Assembly: GCF_047638075.1 (NCBI RefSeq)
Contig: NZ_JBLJBV010000004.1
Span: 1-29,554 of the forward strand
Length of the DNA stretch: 29,554 nucleotides
Reading direction: 5' to 3'
DNA from: UBA6197 sp047638075
GTDB lineage: Bacteria; Pseudomonadota; Alphaproteobacteria; Rhodobacterales; Rhodobacteraceae
Below are positions 1 to 9,143 of this stretch, one piece after another. The notes beneath the pieces were generated by a model. The model ran no database searches, had not been told where the DNA came from, and saw only the letters and a program-made list of their open reading frames with translations. Within the stretch, counting starts at the first letter, position 1. Each line of letters opens with the position of its first letter. The translations under genes and the position numbers were made by a program.

Positions 1-71
1 TTGCAAGGCGCTGATTTTACTGGTGCGGGAATTGTCCTGAACAGACTAATGATTAACAGGGACAAACGACT

Positions 72-2963
72 ATGCCAAGACGCCACATATTGACGGATCG
101 CCAGCGTGCCAGCCTGTTTGATTTGCCCCATGATGATCCGTCTCTGCTGCGTCATTACATTTTGGCAGATGATGACATTGAACATATCCATAGGCGGCGT
201 AGCTCGCATAACCGCCTCGGCTTCGCACTCCAGCTCTGCGCCTTTCGCTATCCCGGGCGCTTGCTGACTTCGGGGGAGACCATCCCGATGAAGGTTGCAG
301 GCTTTATCGCGGCGCAGATTGGTTTGAAGCCGCATGACCTTGCTGGGTATGCAGAAACGGATGTGACGCGCCGCAGACATCTCATCGAGCTTCGCGCGAT
401 CTATGGCTACAAGATGTTCACCGGTCGGGGTGCGCGTGATCTAAAGGTTTGGCTCGGAACCGTGGCGGAGGCTGCGTTCTCCAACGAAGATCTGGCGCAG
501 CGCTTCGTGACAGAATGCCGCCGCACCCAGACCATCTTGCCCGGTGTTTCGGTGATCGAACGGCTTTGCGCCGACGCGCTGGTCGCCGCTGAACGCAAGA
601 TCGAGGCCCGTATCTCCGAGCGCCTTGATATCGGCATGAGGGCCAAACTCGACGCTATGCTGTCAGAGGCCGTGGAAGGCGGCATCAGCCGGTTCATTTG
701 GTTGCGCCAGTTCGAAGTGGGCAAGAACTCCGCTGATATGAACCGTCTTTTGGACAGACTAGAGTATTTACAAGGGCTTGGGCTGACCCCCGCCGTGCTG
801 AAGGATGTGCTGCCCCACCGGATCACCCGGCTTCGCAGGCAGGGGGAACGCTATTTCACCCATGATTTGCGCGACGTCTCCGATGACAGGCGATTGGCCG
901 TTCTTGCCGCCTGCGCCGTGGAATGGCAGGCCGCCATCGCAGATACGGTCGTTGAGACACATGACCGCATCGTCGGCAAAACTTGGAACGAGGCCAAAAC
1001 GCGCTGCGATGCCCGCATTGCCGACGCCAAGACATCGCTGCACGGCACGTTACGCGCCTTCTCAGGTTTGGGTGCCGCCTTGCTGGAAGCGCGTGGTGAT
1101 ACTGCAGCTCTCGAGGGCGCAATTGCTGCGACCTGTGGTTGGCAGGCTCTTGAGGTGTTGGTTGCCACCGCCGCCCAACTTACCAACACGATGGCCGCCG
1201 ATGCTTTGGCCCATGTTGGGCAGGGATACTATCGGTTTCGCCGCTACGCGCCCCGCATGTTGCGCATGCTTGATGTGCAGGCCGCCCCCGTGACAGAACC
1301 TTTGATCGGGGCAGCACAGCTTGTCATCGGCGGCGGCGATCCGGTGACGGCGCGGCCAACGACCTTCCTGCGCCGTGGCTCCAAATGGCATCGCCACCTT
1401 CAAGATCAGGATCCCGGCGATCATCGGCTGTGGGAGGTGGCTGTGATGTTCCATCTGCGCGAAGCCTTCCGGTCCGGTGACATTTGGCTGGCCCAGTCCC
1501 GCCGCTACGCTGATTTGAAAGACGCCCTTGTGCCAATCGCAACAGCACAGGCGACGCCAAGACTGGTTGTGCCGTTTGACCCGGCCGATTGGCTGGCCGA
1601 CCGCAAAGCCCGCATGGCACGGGCCTTGAAGCGGCTGGCGCAAGCAGCCAAAGCGGGCACCATTCCGGGTGGCAGCATCGAAGACGGCGCGCTGAAGATC
1701 GAACGGCTCAGCGCAGCCGTCCCTGCCGAAGCGGAAGGCCTCGTTCTGGATTTGTACAAGCAATTGCCGTCTATCCGCATCACCGACCTTCTGTTGGAGG
1801 TGGATGCTGCCGTAGGCTTTACCGAAGCCTTCACTCACCTGCGCACCGGCGCGCCCTGCAAAGACAGGATTGGCTTGCTGACCACCCTCCTCGCAGAAGG
1901 GTTAAACCTCGGAATGAGCAAGATGGCCGAAGCCACTGATACCCATAGTTATTTCCAACTATCGAGCCTGTCCAACTGGTATGTCGAAGGCGATGCCATA
2001 ACCCGCGCGCTGGCCATGGTGATTGAGGCGCAATCCACCCTGCCGATGGCCCGGTTCTGGGGCGCGGGCATCACCGCTTCCAGTGACGGGCAGTTTTTCC
2101 CTGCCGCCCGCCAAGGAGAGGCGATGAATCTGATTAATGCCAAATACGGCACTGAACCCGGCCTGAAAGCCTACACCCATGTCTCCGATCAGTTCGGCCC
2201 CTTTGCCTCCCAGACCATCCCAGCCACCGTCAATGAAGCACCCTACATCCTCGATGGCCTGCTGATGAATGAGACCGGGCGCAAAATCAAAGAGCAATAT
2301 GCTGACACTGGCGGCTTTACCGACCACGTCTTCGCCGTCACAGCCCTCCTGGGTTTCCAGTTCATCCCCCGCATCCGCGATCTGCCCTCCAAGCGGCTCT
2401 ATGTCTTCGATCCAGCGATCACCCCAAAGGAACTCAAGGGCCTGATAGGCGGCAAAATCCGCGAGGCTCTTATCATTGCCAACTGGCCAGACATCCTGCG
2501 CAGCGCCGCAACCATGGTCGCCGGCGTTATGCCGCCAAGCCAACTGCTGCGCAAATTCGCAGCCTATCCTCGCCAGCATGCGCTCGCCGAAGCCCTCAAG
2601 GAAATCGGACGGGTGGAACGAACGCTGTTCATCCTCGAATGGGCGCTCGATGCCGACATGCAGCGCCGGGCCCAGATCGGCCTGAACAAGGGTGAGGCCC
2701 ATCATGCTCTGAAAAACGCACTGCGCATTGGCCGCCAAGGCGAAATCCGCGACCGCACCACCGAAGGCCAGCACTTCCGCATGGCCGGCCTGAACCTGCT
2801 CGCCGCTGTCATCATCTACTGGAACACCAAACACCTCGGCCAAGCCGTCACCAGCCGCCGCCGTGCCGGTCTGGATTGCTCACCCGACCTGCTGGCGCAC
2901 ATCTCGCCCCTCGGATGGGCGCATATCCTCCTCACAGGCGAATACAGGTGGCCAAAACTATGA
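72..2963 (+). CDS. tnpA: Tn3-family transposase (TnpA), full length
   Basis: This 963-residue protein is the DDE recombinase that cuts and joins the ends of a Tn3-family replicative transposon. The N-terminal third (about residues 5-170) matches the DNA-binding region of the family. The C-terminal half carries the catalytic triad: Asp672 in SSDG, Asp745 in YADTGGFTDH and Glu875 in NKGEAHHAL. Spacings of 73 and 130 residues are close to those I recall for Tn4430 (D679, D751, E881). The end, GEYRWPKL, is also typical, so the gene looks intact. It lacks a serine resolvase next door; a damaged tyrosine recombinase follows immediately. No GGGG-type 38-bp terminal repeat was found, so the transposon probably starts left of the window. 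Confidence 0.97.
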   Translation: MPRRHILTDRQRASLFDLPHDDPSLLRHYILADDDIEHIHRRRSSHNRLGFALQLCAFRYPGRLLTSGETIPMKVAGFIAAQIGLKPHDLAGYAETDVTRRRHLIELRAIYGYKMFTGRGARDLKVWLGTVAEAAFSNEDLAQRFVTECRRTQTILPGVSVIERLCADALVAAERKIEARISERLDIGMRAKLDAMLSEAVEGGISRFIWLRQFEVGKNSADMNRLLDRLEYLQGLGLTPAVLKDVLPHRITRLRRQGERYFTHDLRDVSDDRRLAVLAACAVEWQAAIADTVVETHDRIVGKTWNEAKTRCDARIADAKTSLHGTLRAFSGLGAALLEARGDTAALEGAIAATCGWQALEVLVATAAQLTNTMAADALAHVGQGYYRFRRYAPRMLRMLDVQAAPVTEPLIGAAQLVIGGGDPVTARPTTFLRRGSKWHRHLQDQDPGDHRLWEVAVMFHLREAFRSGDIWLAQSRRYADLKDALVPIATAQATPRLVVPFDPADWLADRKARMARALKRLAQAAKAGTIPGGSIEDGALKIERLSAAVPAEAEGLVLDLYKQLPSIRITDLLLEVDAAVGFTEAFTHLRTGAPCKDRIGLLTTLLAEGLNLGMSKMAEATDTHSYFQLSSLSNWYVEGDAITRALAMVIEAQSTLPMARFWGAGITASSDGQFFPAARQGEAMNLINAKYGTEPGLKAYTHVSDQFGPFASQTIPATVNEAPYILDGLLMNETGRKIKEQYADTGGFTDHVFAVTALLGFQFIPRIRDLPSKRLYVFDPAITPKELKGLIGGKIREALIIANWPDILRSAATMVAGVMPPSQLLRKFAAYPRQHALAEALKEIGRVERTLFILEWALDADMQRRAQIGLNKGEAHHALKNALRIGRQGEIRDRTTEGQHFRMAGLNLLAAVIIYWNTKHLGQAVTSRRRAGLDCSPDLLAHISPLGWAHILLTGEYRWPKL

Positions 2964-3509
2964 TCAAAATCCTTATGATACGATCCTGCCCCTATCCCCA
3001 ATCGACCCCGTACACTCTGCGAGACCCTCCACCATACCGGATGCCGACCGTCAGAGTTGATCGAGATCACCCCGGCCCGTATCGACCTCTCCAGCGGGGC
3101 CGTGACCCTCAGGTCGCTCAAGAAGCGCAAGGACAGCTCCGGCACACAAAAATCTGTCTACCGTGCTGTTCCGGTGCCCCCAGGCTATCTCGACACCCTC
3201 AACACAGCCCACGGCATTCGACAGGCGCAGACATCGCGCAAGCTGGCGCATCTACCGATCTGGCCTTTATCCCGTGTCAGGGTTTGGCAGATCGTGAAAG
3301 ATGTGATGATCGAGGCAAAAATTGTTGACGCAGCGCATCGAAGCCCGAAAGGCTTGCGGCACGGGTTCGGCGTCAATGCCGTTGTGAACGGCATTCCGTT
3401 GCACATGCTGCAAAAGTGGATGGGCCACGCGCAGCTTTCAACGACAACGATTTACGCCAATGCCATTGGCAAGGAAGAGCAGAACATCGCTGCTCGGATG
3501 TGGAGCTGA
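2962..3509 (+). pseudogene. Tyrosine-type site-specific recombinase, disrupted by an out-of-frame internal deletion
   Basis: The C-terminal catalytic part reads openly from 2979 to 3509. It contains HHTGCRPSELIEITPARIDL (first catalytic Arg), SLKKRK (beta-strand Lys), PKGLRHGFG (second Arg) and WMGHAQLSTTTIYAN (His and nucleophilic Tyr). An N-terminal piece, NPYDTILPLSPIDP, is recognisable at about 2968-3009 but lies in a different frame and has no ATG or GTG start in that frame. The simplest reading is that a stretch of N-terminal codons was lost with a frame change near 3010. A TTG at 3057 could start a 150-residue protein, but that would lack the core-binding domain and the first Arg. Such recombinases may resolve Tn3-family cointegrates, as TnpI does in Tn4430; that role here is inferred from position. 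Confidence 0.75.
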
Positions 3510-3677
3510 CCCATGCATCTCACCAAGACAAACCCCGACGCCAACCTTATCGGTATTACCGCATGGAGATTGGCCCCATCGGAAGGCTTCCGCGTAAGAT
3601 TGCAGTCGAAGTCGCCGGACAGGATGATGTGATCCCACTAGAGCGGCGGTGTGTGGGCAAGACCGGCATCAATCCTG

Positions 3678-3706
3678 ACGCGCGCAAGGGTGGAGCTTGC
3701 GCGCGT
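3678..3706. terminator. GC-rich hairpin between the recombinase remnant and the minus-strand operon
   Basis: An 11-bp perfect stem (ACGCGCGCAAG, 3678-3688, pairing with 3696-3706) with a 7-nt loop lies 6 bases beyond the stop of the minus-strand gene ending at 3713. Its placement suits a transcription stop for the decarboxylase operon. There is no clear T-tract on the minus strand and only TTT on the plus strand, so intrinsic termination is uncertain. The rest of 3510-3677 shows nothing recognisable. Confidence 0.4.
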
Positions 3707-3712
3707 TTGGAG

Positions 3713-4309
3713 TCAGATAGGTTGATACCCCAGCGCCGCCCGAAACCGGTTTTTGATATAGACGCCATCACGCGGGGGCAGGGCGCGCGGTAGGTTTTCC
3801 GGCTTGATCTTGATGGTGGTCAGCGTCAGCCCGCTGCGGGCGGCAGTGCTATGGCGCAGGATGGCGACGTCTTCCATCGTGGTGATCCGGGCTGTATTCG
3901 GGAACCCGCAGGCGGCCGCCACGGCGTGCAGTTCAATCCCGCAGCCAGCGTGGCTTATCTGCATCCCGGTTTCGCCGAAATGTCCGTTGTCCAGCACGGC
4001 GATCGTCAGATTCGGCGGGCGGCGCAGCGCGATGGTGGCCAACGCGCCAAAGCCCATCAGCGATTCCCCGTCGCCGGTGATCACCAACACCGAATGATCG
4101 GGCTTTGCACTAGCCAGCCCCAGCCCCACGGTCATCGCCGAGCCCATCGCCGCCCAAAGATAATAGTTGTTGTCGTGATCGCCTGCCGCCATCACGTCAT
4201 AGGATGCCGACCCAAGGCCGCTAACCACCAACAGATCCTTGCGTCCTTGCAACAAGGACGCGACCACGGCGCGGCGGTCCAGGTTGCCGCCAACTGTTAC
4301 TTCACCCAT
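3713..4309 (-). CDS. TPP-dependent decarboxylase, beta (TPP-binding) subunit; sulfopyruvate/phosphonopyruvate decarboxylase-like (copy 1)
   Basis: This 198-residue protein is the C-terminal, cofactor-binding half of a split thiamine-diphosphate enzyme. The TPP/Mg motif is GDG at residues 79-81, closed by Asn108 in AVLDNGHFGETG. Its length fits the beta subunit of sulfopyruvate decarboxylase (ComE), which with its alpha partner decarboxylates a 2-oxoacid to an aldehyde. The start is preceded by GGAGAG, and the gene overlaps the 3' end of the alpha gene by 13 bases, so the two are co-translated. A second pair lies at 10221-11392. The natural substrate cannot be read from sequence; sulfopyruvate, phosphonopyruvate or another short 2-oxoacid are options, with sulfopyruvate favoured by the YihU-like neighbour. 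Confidence 0.85.
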   Translation of the reverse strand: MGEVTVGGNLDRRAVVASLLQGRKDLLVVSGLGSASYDVMAAGDHDNNYYLWAAMGSAMTVGLGLASAKPDHSVLVITGDGESLMGFGALATIALRRPPNLTIAVLDNGHFGETGMQISHAGCGIELHAVAAACGFPNTARITTMEDVAILRHSTAARSGLTLTTIKIKPENLPRALPPRDGVYIKNRFRAALGYQPI

Positions 4310-4836
4310 TTTTTCTCTCCGATCAATCGCTGGCCCAGCAAGACGGCCGTGGCAGAATCACCGTTGAACGCCATTGAGGCCGCGCCATGCAGCAGCGGCT
4401 CGACGTCCTTGGGGCGGTCGGCGCGCCAGGTCATCACACCCATGCTGCGCAGGGTTGCCTCGGTCGCCTGACCCATCGGGTTTTGCCAGGCGTTGAATTC
4501 AGCCCAGTCCCCGCGCATCGTGACGACCATCAACAGCGGAAACCGAGCCATCGCCTGCAAGGCCAGTGTGTTGATGCAATTTCCGACGCCCGAGCTTTGC
4601 ATCAGCAGCGCCCCGCGTTCACCCCCAAGCCAGGCCCCCGCCAGATAGCCGATGCCCTCTTCCTCGGTGGTCAGGACGACGGCCGTGATGTCCGGGTCTA
4701 CCTCGGACAGCTGAATTGCCGTCGAGTGCCCTGCATCGGGTACATAGACCACATGTTTGATGTCATGGGCCTTGAGAACGCGGAAAACGTCCTCTTGCCA
4801 GTTGAAGTGCGGCCCGTCGGGCCCGTCGTTTTGCAT
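4297..4836 (-). CDS. TPP-dependent decarboxylase, alpha (PYR-domain) subunit; sulfopyruvate/phosphonopyruvate decarboxylase-like (copy 1)
   Basis: This 179-residue protein is the pyrimidine-binding half of the split decarboxylase. Residues 56-61 (TTEEEG) contain the Glu that activates the thiamine ring in this superfamily, followed by MQSSGVGNCIN (79-89), which matches the MQNSGxGN signature of phosphonopyruvate and sulfopyruvate decarboxylases. The VPDAGHS stretch near residue 32 sits where ComD-like proteins have a substrate-side loop. GGGAGAAG precedes the ATG. The 177-base gap to the upstream aldehyde dehydrogenase may hold a separate promoter or simply be a spacer. It is clearly homologous to the alpha subunit at 10221, sharing LTTEEEGI, AWLGG, MQSSGVGNCIN and SQRLIG/GQRLIG blocks. 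The exact substrate is not established. Confidence 0.85.
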   Translation of the reverse strand: MQNDGPDGPHFNWQEDVFRVLKAHDIKHVVYVPDAGHSTAIQLSEVDPDITAVVLTTEEEGIGYLAGAWLGGERGALLMQSSGVGNCINTLALQAMARFPLLMVVTMRGDWAEFNAWQNPMGQATEATLRSMGVMTWRADRPKDVEPLLHGAASMAFNGDSATAVLLGQRLIGEKKWVK

Positions 4837-5013
4837 GGTCTTCTCCCTCGAAGGTCGTTGATGATGACTACCAACCGGCCAGATTTAAAGAAAATGCCGA
4901 ATTTGGGTGGCGAATATGCTGAAATTCAATACCTAATCGTACGACAGGCCGAGAATACCCCGGACAGCACATGACCGTGGGTGGCAGGGCAGAATGGGCC
5001 GTTCTTGGGCAGA

Positions 5014-6531
5014 TCAGCGCAGGATAAAGGGGTTGGCGGTGGACAATTCTGTCGCGATCCAGATGGATTTGGTTTGCAGAAATTCGTAGATAGCGTCTTG
5101 CCCGCTTTCACGCCCCAGTCCGCTGCGTTTGTAGCCGCCAAAGGGTGAGGTGAAGCTGACGGCGCGGTAGGTGTTGACCCAGACGGTGCCGGCCTGAAGC
5201 CGTTCCGACATGCGAAGGGCGCGGCCAATGTCGCGGGTCCAGACACCGGCAGCAAGGCCAAAGTCGCTGTCATTGGCGATGGCGATGGCCTCTTCCTCGT
5301 CCTCGAAGGTCAGTACCGCCAGCACCGGGCCAAAAACCTCTTCGCGCGCGATCCGCATTTGCGGGGTGACGTTGGTGAAAATGGCCGGCTCAACGAATTG
5401 ATTGGCGGTGCCGCCTTCGACTTGCACTTGATTGCCACCCCAGGCGCGGGTTGCGCCCTCGGCCTCGGCTATCGCGATATAGGACAGTACCTTTTCGAAC
5501 TGCTGCACAGTGGTCACGGGGCCAACGTGCGTGTCTGCGTCCATTGGGTCACCGATTCGGGCGCTTTTAGCGATTTCAATCAGGCGCGCAGTGAAATCTG
5601 CGGCGATGTCTTTGTGGACTAACAGCCGAGACCCCGCAATGCAGGTCTGGCCAGTCGCCGCAAAGATGCCGGACACGACGCCCATCACCGCCGCATCCAG
5701 ATCGGCATCGGCAAAGACGATGTTGGGTGATTTCCCGCCCAGTTCCAGCGACACAGGCTTGATCGTGCGAGCGGCTGATTCGTAGATTTTCTGCCCGGCG
5801 ATGTCCGACCCGGTAAAGGCCACCTTGGCCACATCCGGGTGGGCCACCAGCGGCGCCCCGGCTTCGGCGCCAAAGCCGGTGATGACGTTCATCACGCCGG
5901 GCGGAAAGCCCGCGCTGTCAAACAGCCGCGCAAATTCAAGGGTCGAAGCGGACGTGAATTCGGATGGTTTCACAACGACGGTGTTGCCAGCGGCAAGGGC
6001 AGGGGCAAGCTTCCACGCAAGCAGCATCAAGGGTGAATTCCAGGGGGTAATCATGGCGATGACGCCAAGCGGTTCATGCCGGGTAAAGTTGAAGATCCCG
6101 GTCTTGTCCGAAGGGATCACAGCGCCTTCGACCTTGTCGGCTAGACCACCAAAGTATCTATACCATTCAGCCAAATATCGGGTTTGCCCGCCCATTTCGG
6201 CCAGCAGCTTGCCGTTGTCGCGGACCTCAACTTCGCCCAGAAACTCGGCGTTGGCCTCGATTGCTTCAGCCAGTTTGACCAGCAGCTTGCCGCGCTGGGT
6301 TGGGCGCATGGCGGACCAAGCCGGAAAGGCCGATTTTGCCGCCGCTACCGCAGCATCGACGTCTGCCGCACCGCTGCGGGCAATTTCGGCCCAGACTTCG
6401 CCGGTAAACGGGTCTTGGGTCGGGAAGGTCGTGCCCGACACTGCGGGCTGGTCGGTGCCGCCGATCAGATTGTGGTAGATCCGTCCGGTGTGACGGGCAC
6501 GGCGTTCAGCCGCAGAAACGGGTGCTGTCAT
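5014..6531 (-). CDS. NAD(P)-dependent aldehyde dehydrogenase (ALDH superfamily), copy 1
   Basis: This 505-residue aldehyde dehydrogenase oxidises an aldehyde to its acid. All key residues are present: Asn165 in PWNSP, Lys188 in VVVKPSE, Glu263 in LELGGKSP and the nucleophile Cys297 in GQTCIAGS. The reading frame is open to 6618, but the ATG at 6531 is preferred: AGAGG lies 7 bases upstream, and the extra 29 residues of the longer form do not look like an ALDH N-terminus. Gene order (ALDH, YihU-like reductase, this ALDH, TPP decarboxylase, all minus strand) suggests it handles either the aldehyde made by the decarboxylase (sulfoacetaldehyde, if sulfopyruvate is the substrate) or sulfolactaldehyde. 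Betaine aldehyde-type enzymes are similar, so substrate assignment is weak. Confidence 0.9.
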   Translation of the reverse strand: MTAPVSAAERRARHTGRIYHNLIGGTDQPAVSGTTFPTQDPFTGEVWAEIARSGAADVDAAVAAAKSAFPAWSAMRPTQRGKLLVKLAEAIEANAEFLGEVEVRDNGKLLAEMGGQTRYLAEWYRYFGGLADKVEGAVIPSDKTGIFNFTRHEPLGVIAMITPWNSPLMLLAWKLAPALAAGNTVVVKPSEFTSASTLEFARLFDSAGFPPGVMNVITGFGAEAGAPLVAHPDVAKVAFTGSDIAGQKIYESAARTIKPVSLELGGKSPNIVFADADLDAAVMGVVSGIFAATGQTCIAGSRLLVHKDIAADFTARLIEIAKSARIGDPMDADTHVGPVTTVQQFEKVLSYIAIAEAEGATRAWGGNQVQVEGGTANQFVEPAIFTNVTPQMRIAREEVFGPVLAVLTFEDEEEAIAIANDSDFGLAAGVWTRDIGRALRMSERLQAGTVWVNTYRAVSFTSPFGGYKRSGLGRESGQDAIYEFLQTKSIWIATELSTANPFILR

Positions 6532-6642
6532 GAAAACCTCTGGGGCTTGGCGAGTAAAGCTAATGCAGATCGTAATCTGTGTGGTTTGGGTCTGTACTGA
6601 GGCAGGGGCGACGCGCAACCAAAGGGGCCGCGCGTCTGCCTG

Positions 6643-7560
6643 TCACGTCCGGTGGCGCGAGCCTTGGGGCAGTCGGGGTGGTTCCAGCCCAACCGCATCG
6701 CAGTTGGCGTCCAGCATGGCGGAAAAGTCCTTGCCGCCGAATTTACGGGCGCGGGCCTGGCTAAAGGCTTCGCGCGCGGCTGCGGCCATTGGCATTGGCA
6801 CTTTGGCAGCGTTCGCGGATTCCATCACCAAGGTCAGATCCTTATGGGCAAGGTCAATGGTAAAGCCCGCGCTGGTGTCACCGACCAGCACCTTTTGCAG
6901 CCAGTTGATCCTGAGCTGACCATTGGTCGCGGTTGTACCGTACAGTACGTCCAGCGTGCTTTCGATATCCAGCCCCAGCCCGGTCGCAAGGGTCAGCGCC
7001 TCGGCGTTAAGCTGGCACAGGGACACGGCAAGGAAGTTGTTTACAATCTTGGACCGGGTGCCTGCACCGCAGGGGCCGCAGTGATAGATCGTTGATCCCA
7101 TTGCTTCCAGCATGGCTTTCACACGCTCAAAATCAGCATCCTCGCCACCGACCATGAACAAGGACTGACCGATGTCGGCATGGGTCGCCAGACGGCCCAC
7201 CGGCGCATCGACAAACCCGACGCCCCGCGCTTTGCAGTCGGCGGCAATGGCATCGGTGGTGTTCGGATCGATGGTGCTCATGTCCAGCACGAGCGAGCCT
7301 TTGCGGGCCGTGGATAGAACGCCGTCGACACCCGAAACGACCTGAGCCACGATGGCGGAGTTCGGCAGCATGGTGATGATGACATCCGCCCGCGCCGCGA
7401 CATCGGCGACCGAGCTGCCGGCATCGGCCCCAAGGTTCACCAGAACATCCACCGCTTCGGCATTCACGTCGTGAACAATAAGTTCAAAACCCTTCTTAAT
7501 AAGATTTGACGCCATGGGGCGCCCCATGCGCCCCAACCCGATAAAACCGATCTTTTCCAT
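6643..7560 (-). CDS. NAD-dependent beta-hydroxyacid dehydrogenase, sulfolactaldehyde reductase (YihU)-like
   Basis: This 305-residue protein belongs to the 3-hydroxyisobutyrate dehydrogenase family. The Rossmann motif GLGRMG is at residues 8-13, and the catalytic Lys171 and Asn175 are in KIVNN. Where most members have a PVSGG substrate loop, it has PVGR (120-123). From memory of the E. coli YihU sequence, both the residue number and the PVGR motif match, and Arg123 there binds the sulfonate of 3-sulfolactaldehyde. Other shared blocks include DMSTI, AMGS, IDLAHKDL, ANAAKVPMPM and FSQARA. YihU interconverts sulfolactaldehyde and dihydroxypropanesulfonate. The gene has AGGGG upstream of its ATG and starts 39 bases after the upstream ALDH. 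Tartronate semialdehyde reductase is the main alternative, but the PVGR loop argues against it. Confidence 0.8.
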   Translation of the reverse strand: MEKIGFIGLGRMGRPMASNLIKKGFELIVHDVNAEAVDVLVNLGADAGSSVADVAARADVIITMLPNSAIVAQVVSGVDGVLSTARKGSLVLDMSTIDPNTTDAIAADCKARGVGFVDAPVGRLATHADIGQSLFMVGGEDADFERVKAMLEAMGSTIYHCGPCGAGTRSKIVNNFLAVSLCQLNAEALTLATGLGLDIESTLDVLYGTTATNGQLRINWLQKVLVGDTSAGFTIDLAHKDLTLVMESANAAKVPMPMAAAAREAFSQARARKFGGKDFSAMLDANCDAVGLEPPRLPQGSRHRT

Positions 7561-7599
7561 TAGTATTCCCCTTGGAAATTTGTACGCAACGTGCTCGGA

Positions 7600-9033
7600 T
7601 TAGACCGGCATCGCGTAGGATGTTTTGACGATCGTGTAGAATTCCGCAGCATAGCGACCTTGCTCGCGTGGGCCATAGCTGGACCCTTTGCGCCCGCCGA
7701 ATGGCACGTGATAATCCAGACCGGCAGTTGGCAGGTTGACCATCGTCAGACCGGATTCGCTGTTGGCCTGAAAGTGCTGCGACAGCTTTTGCGAGCGGGT
7801 TACGATTCCCGATGACAGGCCGAAGGGCGTGTCATTTGCGGTGGCCAGCGCCTCCTCGTAATCCTTCACCCGGATCACTGCAGCGACCGGGCCAAACACC
7901 TCCTCGCGGTTGATCCGCATGTCATTCGTGGTTTCGGTGAACAGGGTTGGAGACAGATAGAAGCCGGGCGTTTCGCGGTTCAGCCTCTGGCCCCGCACCA
8001 GCGCATGGGCCCCTCCTTTTTCGCCGATGTCGATATAGGACAGATCCTGTTCCAACTGCTTGGCATCGACCACCGGCCCGACCTGCGTTCCAGCCTCTAA
8101 AGCGTGACCCGTGACGATCTTTTCCAGACGCTCAGCCACGCCTGCGATGAAGCGATCATGGATCGCCTCGTGGACGATCAGCCGGCTGGAGGCCGTGCAG
8201 CGCTGACCGGTCTGGAAGAACGACCCATCCACCGCGCAGTTGATCGCAACATCCAGATCGGCGTCATCCATCACGACAAGGGGGTTCTTGCCACCCATTT
8301 CGCATTGCACGCGGATCATGCGGCTTGCGGCGGTCTGCACGATGCCGGTGCCGGTCGCGACCGATCCGGTAAAGCTGACCGCATCCGTCATTTCGACGAT
8401 CGCCTGGCCCACGATCGTGCCGCGCCCCATGACAAGGTTGAAGACCCCCGCCGGAACTCCTGCACGGTGCAAGATATCGGCTAAGGCCCAGGCACTGGCC
8501 GGGGTCAGGTCGGCGGGCTTCAGAACGACCGCGTTGCCATAGGCTAGGGCGGGTGCGATTTTCCATGCGGCAATGGCGATGGGGAAGTTCCAGGGCGTGA
8601 TCAGCCCCACGACACCCACCGGCTCGCGCCGAATCGACACATCAATGCCGGGACGGACCGAAGGCAGGAATTCGCCGCCAAAGCGCACGACCTCGCCTGC
8701 GAAAAACCGAAAGATCTGTGATGCGCGGATAACTTCGCCAATGCCTTCGGCGCGGGTCTTGCCTTCTTCGCGGGCCAGCTGTTCGCCAAGATCTTCGCGA
8801 CGGGCGAACATTTCTTCCCCGACACGAAACAGGATATCGGCGCGCTGTTGTTCGGTATGGCTGGCCCAGCCTTTCATCGCCTGACGGGCGGCGGCGACAG
8901 CGTCTTCCACGTCACGCCGACTGCCGACGGTAAATTCGCCAATCACATCATTGGTATCCGACGGGTTGATATTGGCCCGCGTTTCCGTGCCAACACGCCA
9001 CTCCCCCGCGATCAGATTTCCAAAAACAGCCAT
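7600..9033 (-). CDS. NAD(P)-dependent aldehyde dehydrogenase, ketoglutarate-semialdehyde / sulfolactaldehyde dehydrogenase type, copy 2
   Basis: This 477-residue aldehyde dehydrogenase has the complete catalytic set: Asn149 in PWNFP, Lys172 in VLKPAD, Glu245 in CEMGGKN and Cys279 in GQRCTASS. The GQRCTASS wording around the nucleophile is characteristic of the 2-oxoglutarate semialdehyde dehydrogenase branch, which as I recall also includes the sulfolactaldehyde dehydrogenase of Pseudomonas putida sulfoglycolysis. It is the first gene of the minus-strand catabolic set, with GGAGG just before the ATG and 147 bases between it and the LysR gene, where a promoter is expected. Next to a YihU-like enzyme, oxidation of sulfolactaldehyde to sulfolactate is a reasonable proposal; other semialdehydes are possible. 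Confidence 0.9.
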   Translation of the reverse strand: MAVFGNLIAGEWRVGTETRANINPSDTNDVIGEFTVGSRRDVEDAVAAARQAMKGWASHTEQQRADILFRVGEEMFARREDLGEQLAREEGKTRAEGIGEVIRASQIFRFFAGEVVRFGGEFLPSVRPGIDVSIRREPVGVVGLITPWNFPIAIAAWKIAPALAYGNAVVLKPADLTPASAWALADILHRAGVPAGVFNLVMGRGTIVGQAIVEMTDAVSFTGSVATGTGIVQTAASRMIRVQCEMGGKNPLVVMDDADLDVAINCAVDGSFFQTGQRCTASSRLIVHEAIHDRFIAGVAERLEKIVTGHALEAGTQVGPVVDAKQLEQDLSYIDIGEKGGAHALVRGQRLNRETPGFYLSPTLFTETTNDMRINREEVFGPVAAVIRVKDYEEALATANDTPFGLSSGIVTRSQKLSQHFQANSESGLTMVNLPTAGLDYHVPFGGRKGSSYGPREQGRYAAEFYTIVKTSYAMPV

Positions 9034-9143
9034 GATCTGTCCTCCCCTTCAATGGTATCTTTCGCACAGTTCTAGCAGCGAAATCGGTCAGGGTTCGGAA
9101 GAAATCCGGCATATGACGCATAGAGAATGGATATACCTCTGAC

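Noticed and set aside
1..71. Left end of the Tn3-family transposon
   Set aside because: No GGGG-starting 38-bp terminal repeat was recognised here, nor a matching copy downstream of 3509.
1062..2843. Long minus-strand open frames inside the transposase (1062-1838 and 1959-2843)
   Set aside because: They are antisense shadows in GC-rich coding DNA; the plus-strand transposase has all family motifs.
3416..4471. Plus-strand open frames opposite the first TPP decarboxylase genes
   Set aside because: Antisense to two genes with clear cofactor motifs.
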